From positions 1 through 34,024 of the forward strand of contig WFYJ01000072.1 of NCBI GenBank assembly GCA_015490175.1: DNA of 34,024 bases, written 5' to 3'. Below, piece after piece: positions 29,177 through 34,024 of the stretch. Both the position numbers and the translations under genes were made by a program. This stretch comes from Saprospiraceae bacterium. Its GTDB lineage: Bacteria > Bacteroidota > Bacteroidia > Chitinophagales > Saprospiraceae. Each line of letters starts with the position of its first letter. The first letter of the stretch is position 1. The notes under the pieces are model-generated. The model searched no databases. It worked only from the letters and a program-made list of their open reading frames with translations, and was not told where the DNA came from.

Positions 29177-31843
29177 CTACTGCTCGCGGCTGCGGAAACC
29201 GATGCGCTTGGGTGTGAAGACGGAATTGTCCTTGTTGGGTTCGAACTCCTGTACGTCTTCGAGGGTCAGCTCAACGCTCGAGACTTGCTCGCGCTCCTCG
29301 GGTGTGAGCTGGGCGAGCCGCAAGTTGTGCCGCTTGACGATCTCGTCGACGATGGTGCGCACCGTGCGGGCGTTGCCGAAGTACTTGTCGCGCACCTCAT
29401 ACAACCAGTTGAGATAGGTCGCGAGATGCTCCTTTGCCTGTGGCGAGAGGACGAGCCCCTGTTCCTCGATCATGCTGATGGCGATTTCCATCAACTCTGA
29501 GGGGGTGTAATCTTCGAATTGCAACACCTTGTCGAAGCGCGAGCTGAGGCCCGGGTTGGCCTTGAGGAAGGCGTCCATATTTTCGGGATAGCCGGCGACG
29601 AAGACGAAAAACTCGCCGCGGTGGTCTTCCATGCGCTTGAGAATGGTCTGGATGGCTTCGTCGCCGAAGTCATGACCCAGGCTGGAGCGGGCGGTCAGGG
29701 CATAAGCCTCGTCGATGAACAACACCCCACCCATGGCTTCGTCGAGCTTGTCGGCCGTTTTGATGGCTGTTTGCCCCACGTATCCGGCCACCAGGCCCTG
29801 CCGGTCGGTCTCTACCATGTGGCCGCGCTCGAGCAAACCCAGCGCCTTGTAAATTTTGGTGAGGATGCGGGCGACGGTCGTCTTGCCCGTACCCGGATTG
29901 CCCACGAACACGGTGTGTAGTGAGAAACTGTTGAGCACATCGCGGCCGCTGGCCCGGAAGTAGCGCACCAGATGCACCATCTCACGGATCTGCTCCTTGA
30001 CCTTGGTCAGGCCAACCAGGCGGTTCAACTCGTCGAGGGAGGCCTGCAGCAGCCCCTCGTCGATGGGGATGGCCGGCAGGGAGCGCTTCAACTTGATCTC
30101 GATGCGTTCGACGTCTTCGAGCCGGATGGTGGAGATGGTTTCCTCGTCCAGCTCCTCGTGGTTGTCCATCTCCATGATGCGCAGGCCCAGGTTGATCTTG
30201 GCCTTTTCGATAATGTCGAACACGAAACGCGCATTGCCAAACGAGCGATCCCTGTTGCGATAGGCTTCGAGGATGATTTCATCGATTTTGGCCTTGGCTT
30301 GGGGGGTGAGGCGTACCTGCATTTCGCGGCAGGCGTATTCTGCGATTTGCGAGAGCTCCTGCGGCAGATAATCCGAAAACTCGAACTTCAGCTTGAAGCG
30401 CGACTTGAGGCCCGGATTGGAATCGAGGAATTGTTGCATTTCCTTCGGATACCCGGCTACGATGACCGCAAGGTCGCCCTTGCCGTTGGACATTTCCTTG
30501 ACCAGGATCTCGATCACCTCACGGCCAAAATCCTTGGTGTCGTCCTGCGAACGCGCCAGTGAGTAGGCTTCGTCGATGAACAGCACGCCGCCGCGGGCCT
30601 TTTCGATGGCTTCCTTGACCTTGGGCGCCGTTTGTCCGATGTACTCGCCTACGAGGTCCACCCGATCCACTTCGTGTACGTGGCCACGAGACAACAGCCC
30701 CATCTTTTTGTAGAGGCGCCCCATCATTTTGGCCACGGTCGTCTTGCCGGTGCCCGGGTTGCCGATAAAGATCGAATGCACATTGGTAAAGTCCGGCTCC
30801 TGGATGCCCTTGCGGCGGCGCAACTGCAAAAAGCGGATGTACTGTGCGTGCTCGCGCACCTGTTTTTTGATGTCTTCAAGGCCAATGAGGGCCTCGAGCT
30901 CCTGCATGACTTCCTCGAAAGAGTGGTTGAGGTCTTTATGAACCTCGACAAAAGTACCGGGCTTGCGGCTCGGAATCCAGATTTCCGGCCTGCCCTGCTC
31001 GATGTTGTCGCCTACCTCAAAGGGAGCCACGGCGATGAGGTGGTCCATGAAAATCAGCTCGCAGGTGTACTTGCCCGGCCGCCAACTGCCCTTGGCATTC
31101 GAGCCCCAGCCGGCCGTCAGGTGGATGTATTCATCGTCCTGCTCCACTTCCACTACCTTGTTGACTTGCCCTTTCAGCTCGCGAGCTTCATTGAAAAACT
31201 TGATGACAAATTCCCCTTTCCACGGCCGCGTGGGCAGATTGTTCCTGAGCGTGACATCGGCATAGATGTACCGGGTCGATTCGGACTCGAAGGCCACACA
31301 ATGCACCGGCCCATCCAGCGCCTCGAATTCGCTGGCCTCCTCTTCCTCCTCTTCTTCCAGCGCCCCTTCGTACAGCAGGAATCGTTCGAGATCCACCAAC
31401 GTGAACAGAGGTTGGGCATCCTTACCAAAATCTTCTACGAAAAAGGGGCGCGTCCCCAACAGTTGCCCGTCGGCCCAAGCTTCCCAATAATAGGCGCCGC
31501 GTTGCCAGAAGCGCCCCGGTTCCTTGTTGCCCCAGCCTTCGCGCACATACAGTACCTGATCGCGGCCGCTCACCTTGCGGCGGATGTCCAGTGAGGCTAT
31601 TTCCTTGGGGCCTGCGGCCTCCTCCCTAAAACAACGGAGGAGCACCGGACATTCCCAGTCGGTTCGTTCGAAAAGCAGATTGTAGAGCGACAGTTCCGCG
31701 TAAATGAACGAAACATCCCACCTGTGAAATACCTGGCGGTATTTCTTCTTGTTTTCTGCCAACCAGTCGGTGCTGGCATACACCTTCAGATCTCGAAACC
31801 TGAAACGCGGCTTGTCGTGCTTGTTATTTTCTGTTGCTGCCAT
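29177..31843 (-). CDS. double CbxX/CfqX-type AAA ATPase with duplicated N-terminal beta domain
   Basis: 888 residues. Two AAA modules of the CbxX/CfqX (SpoVK-like) family are present: Walker A GNPGTGKTT at 361-369 and 648-656, Walker B LFIDEA at 421-426 and 708-713, sensor region IVAGYPKEM/FVAGYPENM, and arginine-finger segment GLKSRF/GLSSRF. Both look catalytically intact. Residues 46-138 and 192-280 are two related beta domains (FIYAELSLYN...GWGN...RPFFVED against YIYADVTLRN...GWGS...VAPFEVGD), separated by a run of acidic residues (EEEEEEE). I know no function for that duplicated part. It may select the protein substrate that the ATPase ring remodels. The protein is cytoplasmic. A weak hairpin overlaps the stop codon (29157-29181). 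It lies downstream of terC on the same strand. Confidence 0.9.
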   Translation of the reverse strand: MAATENNKHDKPRFRFRDLKVYASTDWLAENKKKYRQVFHRWDVSFIYAELSLYNLLFERTDWECPVLLRCFREEAAGPKEIASLDIRRKVSGRDQVLYVREGWGNKEPGRFWQRGAYYWEAWADGQLLGTRPFFVEDFGKDAQPLFTLVDLERFLLYEGALEEEEEEEASEFEALDGPVHCVAFESESTRYIYADVTLRNNLPTRPWKGEFVIKFFNEARELKGQVNKVVEVEQDDEYIHLTAGWGSNAKGSWRPGKYTCELIFMDHLIAVAPFEVGDNIEQGRPEIWIPSRKPGTFVEVHKDLNHSFEEVMQELEALIGLEDIKKQVREHAQYIRFLQLRRRKGIQEPDFTNVHSIFIGNPGTGKTTVAKMMGRLYKKMGLLSRGHVHEVDRVDLVGEYIGQTAPKVKEAIEKARGGVLFIDEAYSLARSQDDTKDFGREVIEILVKEMSNGKGDLAVIVAGYPKEMQQFLDSNPGLKSRFKLKFEFSDYLPQELSQIAEYACREMQVRLTPQAKAKIDEIILEAYRNRDRSFGNARFVFDIIEKAKINLGLRIMEMDNHEELDEETISTIRLEDVERIEIKLKRSLPAIPIDEGLLQASLDELNRLVGLTKVKEQIREMVHLVRYFRASGRDVLNSFSLHTVFVGNPGTGKTTVARILTKIYKALGLLERGHMVETDRQGLVAGYVGQTAIKTADKLDEAMGGVLFIDEAYALTARSSLGHDFGDEAIQTILKRMEDHRGEFFVFVAGYPENMDAFLKANPGLSSRFDKVLQFEDYTPSELMEIAISMIEEQGLVLSPQAKEHLATYLNWLYEVRDKYFGNARTVRTIVDEIVKRHNLRLAQLTPEEREQVSSVELTLEDVQEFEPNKDNSVFTPKRIGFRSREQ

Positions 31844-31862
31844 CCCGGCATTTTGGTCTGTT

Positions 31863-31874
31863 GCTTGCGCAAAA
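31863..31874 (-). repeat. mini-hairpin motif, TTTTGC-GCAA-GC
   Basis: GCAA-loop variant in the leader of the AAA ATPase gene, sense orientation, 20 bp before the start. The flanks CTG/CAG extend the stem. Confidence 0.45.
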
Positions 31875-31901
31875 CAGCGAATCGCATCCTATCGTTCGCC
31901 T

Positions 31902-31932
31902 GCAAAATAAGCCCACTTTACTTGCCTGTCAA
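31902..31932 (-). promoter_or_regulatory. possible promoter of the AAA ATPase gene
   Basis: TTG (as TTGACA) and TATTTTGC are 20 bp apart on the minus strand. The second box is close to TAnnTTTG with one base missing. It overlaps the terC stop codon. Confidence 0.35.
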
Positions 31933-32942
31933 TCCTCCTCGACCGTGGCTCTGGAAACTTCCACCGTTGACGCCTCGCCATCAATATTTTCAATGCCCTC
32001 TTTTTTCCTGACCCAAAGTGAAAGGCCAATCCCTATGGCCAGTACCCCCAGGACGATAGCCAGCGAAATCCAGTCGGGCAAAGCTACGTGATGGGAAATG
32101 AGCATTTTCACCCCTACCCAGCCCAAAACGACCACAAGACTCTGTTTCAAATACGCCAGGCGATCCATGAACGCTGCCAGCACGAAATAAAGGGATCGAA
32201 GCCCGAGGATCGCAAAGATGTTTGAAGAAAACACCAGGAAGGGATCCGTAGTGATTGCAAAGATGGCAGGTACCGAGTCGAAGGCGAACATCACATCCGT
32301 CGTTTCGATGACCATCAGTGCCACGAACAGCGGTGTGGCTGCCCACACGTGTCCTCTTTTTATGAAAAACTTTTCGCCGTGCAGCCTTCTGGTCACGGGC
32401 AACCACTTCCTTATTACCCGAATCACGGGGTTGTACTCCGGTGCTACCGACTCTTCATCGGACTTCCACATTTTCCAGGCCGACCACAGCAAGACCAACC
32501 CGAAGACGTACACCATGAACTGGAACTTGTGAATCAACCACACGCCTGCCCCGATGAACAATCCGCGAAATACGATAGCACCAAGAATACCCCAGAACAG
32601 TACCCGGTGCTGGTATCGCGGCGGAATGGCGAAGTAATTGAATATGACAGCAATGACAAACACATTGTCCAGACTCAACGACCACTCGATGAGGTAGCCG
32701 GTGAAATACTTGATCATGGCTTCCTTGCCGGTATGCGGTTCCCCCACGTGCAAACCGATGCCCTGAAAATGCGATTCGTAGGCCCAGTAGACGAAGCCGC
32801 CAAACGCCACCGACAATGCTACCCAGAACAAGGTCCACCGGATGGATTCCTTCAGGGTAATCTTGTGCGGTTCCCTGTTCAGAACGTACAAGTCCAACGC
32901 CAGAAGCAGGCATACGAAAACGATGAATCCCAACCAGATCAT
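31929..32942 (-). CDS. TerC/Alx family integral membrane protein
   Basis: 337 residues with about nine hydrophobic segments. The two conserved acidic motifs of the family are present: EWSLSLDNVFVIAVIF with D92, and ETTDVMFAFDSVPAIFAIT with D216 and D222. The length matches Alx-type members. Family proteins are linked to Mn2+ export, metal homeostasis and tellurite or alkaline stress; substrate transport by this copy is inferred. The C-terminal tail is acidic (ENIDGEASTVEV). It follows a terminated leader RNA (see 33004-33039), which would suit control by metal-dependent attenuation. Confidence 0.9.
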   Translation of the reverse strand: MIWLGFIVFVCLLLALDLYVLNREPHKITLKESIRWTLFWVALSVAFGGFVYWAYESHFQGIGLHVGEPHTGKEAMIKYFTGYLIEWSLSLDNVFVIAVIFNYFAIPPRYQHRVLFWGILGAIVFRGLFIGAGVWLIHKFQFMVYVFGLVLLWSAWKMWKSDEESVAPEYNPVIRVIRKWLPVTRRLHGEKFFIKRGHVWAATPLFVALMVIETTDVMFAFDSVPAIFAITTDPFLVFSSNIFAILGLRSLYFVLAAFMDRLAYLKQSLVVVLGWVGVKMLISHHVALPDWISLAIVLGVLAIGIGLSLWVRKKEGIENIDGEASTVEVSRATVEED

Positions 32943-33003
32943 TTCAATCGGATGAATGGTGCTGTGCTATAAACAACCAGAGAGGCTCAAAGGTCGGGCT
33001 TTC

Positions 33004-33039
33004 AAAAAAAACCCCCTCCCGATCTGCACCGGGAAGAGG
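33004..33039 (-). terminator. strong terminator in the terC upstream region
   Basis: CCTCTTCCCG and CGGGAGGGGG form a 10-bp stem (two G-U pairs) around an 8-base loop, followed on the minus strand by eight Ts. It lies 62 bp before the terC start codon, pointing toward terC, so it either attenuates terC or ends a separate small RNA. Confidence 0.85.
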
Positions 33040-33172
33040 CTATCCCAAAAACCGATTACATCTTTATGAAATGCACACAGGGTGCATTGGTTCAATTCAA
33101 TCGCGTAGCACTCACAGAATTCCCTGCCGGGAAAGACGGGTTTTCATGAGATAATAATTTGTCGCATACAAC
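33012..33172 (-). ncRNA. terminated leader or small RNA upstream of terC
   Basis: About 160 nt between the TACCTTTG box (33178-33185) and the 33004-33039 terminator. It contains hairpins TTCCC-GGCA-GGGAA (33120-33133) and ATGCAC-N5-GTGCAT (33071-33087) and no ORF of note. Its position suggests a riboswitch or attenuator for terC, but I do not see the conserved core of the yybP-ykoY Mn2+ riboswitch. A free small RNA is equally possible. Confidence 0.4.
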
Positions 33173-33177
33173 AATTG

Positions 33178-33185
33178 CAAAGGTA
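33178..33185 (-). promoter_or_regulatory. -7 box of the terC leader
   Basis: TACCTTTG on the minus strand, identical to the box of the envelope operon at 24946. No clear -33 element is seen at the expected distance. Confidence 0.45.
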
Positions 33186-33300
33186 ACTGTCGGAAGGTAG
33201 AATGTACATACCTGAAAACGGGTATTTTCCCTGCCCTGCACGGACTTTTTCCCCTTTTGTGACAACATCAATTTCCTTTTCATGCTGCCCCGCCAACAAG

Positions 33301-33334
33301 ATGCGGGCCCCTGACCGCAGTCGGGGGCCCGCAT
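33301..33334 (-). terminator. hairpin after the T9SS cargo gene
   Basis: A perfect 11-bp stem, ATGCGGGCCCC with GGGGCCCGCAT, around a 12-base loop, 19 bp after the stop. Only CTTGTT follows, so termination may be partial or the structure may protect the mRNA 3' end. Confidence 0.5.
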
Positions 33335-33353
33335 ACCCTGTGGTTTCATTCGA

Positions 33354-34024
33354 TCATTCTCCCAGTACGATCATTTTGCGCGATGCCGAGTGGGTCGGCG
33401 TTTCCAGTCGGTAGTACAGGACACCTGCAACAGGCAGATCGTGACGCGAGAGGATGATTTCGTTATACCCCTTCCGGAAATCGCCCTCGATCACCTGCAG
33501 CACCTTGCCCGTGACATCCGAGATGGTCAGAGTTGCATGTGCCGACTCGGGCAGTGTAAAGCCAATCACGGTACGGTCGCCAAAGGGGTTCGGCGTATTC
33601 TGGTACAATGCGAAGTCGGGGCCGCTGACCGCGGTGCCGAAGTCGATGGCTACATCGAGCAGGTTGCCCTCGGCGTCCCAGGCTTCGGCCGGCGTCAGTG
33701 CCGAGCTGAGCGAGAGGGCTTCGCTGAGCTTCACGGCCTTGCTGGCCCGTACCACGAGGGTGAAGAGCAGCTCGTCGTCGGCAAAGCGCTCGCTGCCGTT
33801 CCAGCTCGTGGTGATGAGCCCTTCATCGGCGTAGCGCATGCCGAAGTATTGCTCGCCCACGGCGCCGCCTTTCAGCTCGACCAGCTCGAGGGCCTCCTGA
33901 TCGAAGGCCAGCGTGAACTGGTAGCCGACAGCCGCAAAGTCACGGGCGCGGAAGGCCACTTCCACTGCGTCGCCGGCCTCGAGCTGCTGATCCTCGACCC
34001 GGAAGTAGAGCATGCCCGTCGAGC
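33354..34024 (-). CDS. T9SS-secreted protein with cohesin-like domain, 5' end outside window
   Basis: The frame is open to the right edge, so the N-terminus is missing; 223 codons are visible. The first part is a cohesin-like beta sandwich (LEAGDAVEVAFRARDF, VGYQFTLAFDQEALELVEL). From LYQNTPNPF onward it is a type A Por/T9SS C-terminal sorting domain (TVIGFTLPESAHATLTISD, GKVLQVIEGDF, GVLYYRLET, SRKMIVL). The protein should be carried across the outer membrane by T9SS, its tail cleaved and the rest anchored or released. The visible combination of cohesin-like and sorting domains is common at the end of large surface proteins of this phylum. What the missing part does is unknown. Confidence 0.88.
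   Translation of the reverse strand, partial: STGMLYFRVEDQQLEAGDAVEVAFRARDFAAVGYQFTLAFDQEALELVELKGGAVGEQYFGMRYADEGLITTSWNGSERFADDELLFTLVVRASKAVKLSEALSLSSALTPAEAWDAEGNLLDVAIDFGTAVSGPDFALYQNTPNPFGDRTVIGFTLPESAHATLTISDVTGKVLQVIEGDFRKGYNEIILSRHDLPVAGVLYYRLETPTHSASRKMIVLGE

Noticed and set aside
33012-33172. yybP-ykoY manganese riboswitch upstream of terC
   Set aside because: Expected from gene context, but the conserved core sequence is not visible; only a generic terminated leader can be claimed.
1-34024. tRNA genes, CRISPR arrays, insertion sequences, phage or restriction genes
   Set aside because: No cloverleaf, regularly spaced direct repeats, transposase or integrase motifs were seen on either strand.

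Overview
The window comes from a GC-rich member of the Bacteroidota, most likely a Saprospiria-type marine or freshwater bacterium. The grounds are a SusC/SusD pair, two secreted proteins with type IX secretion (T9SS) sorting domains, a large modular SprB-like adhesin, a VCBS/ASPIC lipoprotein, and several promoter boxes of the Bacteroidota form TAnnTTTG (dnk, gatC, tlpA-like gene, nqrM-like operon, a small ORF, the terC leader). The genus is an inference. No rRNA, tRNA, CRISPR, insertion sequence or phage gene was seen.

Layout. 1-1391: 3'-truncated secreted protein (-). 1566-9760: VCBS/FG-GAP lipoprotein, SusD and SusC, all (-), an outer-membrane uptake locus with a terminator after susD. 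10215-11477: retropepsin-like aspartic protease with a PDZ domain (+). 11562-11755: a structured RNA with its own promoter and terminator (6S RNA candidate), followed by a cluster of low-complexity and dispersed repeats. 12069-12611: TlpA-like thioredoxin (-). 12690-20930: a 2746-residue T9SS type B adhesin (-). 21216-22164: an otherwise empty kilobase holding two related 32- and 27-residue hydrophobic ORFs with structured flanks. 22280-24923: translationally coupled envelope operon (small Cys-cluster membrane protein, CDP-alcohol phosphatidyltransferase, LTA-synthase-type sulfatase). 25246-28989: housekeeping genes mazG, a LolD/MacB-type ATPase, gatC, a deoxynucleoside kinase and an Smr-domain protein. 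29177-31843: double CbxX/CfqX AAA ATPase with a duplicated N-terminal beta domain. 31929-32942: TerC membrane protein with a terminated leader RNA. 33354-34024: C-terminal part of a T9SS cargo protein.

The most striking signal is not a gene. A mini-hairpin motif, TTT followed by a 3-bp stem closed by a GNRA tetraloop, recurs all over the window on both strands, in coding and non-coding DNA. There are six copies of TTTGGCGAAAGCC, five of TTTGCCGAAAGGC and three of TTTTGCGAAAGC, plus variants with GGAA, GCAA and GTAA loops or a CCC/GGG stem. The stem covaries while the TTT prefix and loop class are kept, and chance cannot explain the counts. It looks like a genome-wide iterated signal of unknown role.
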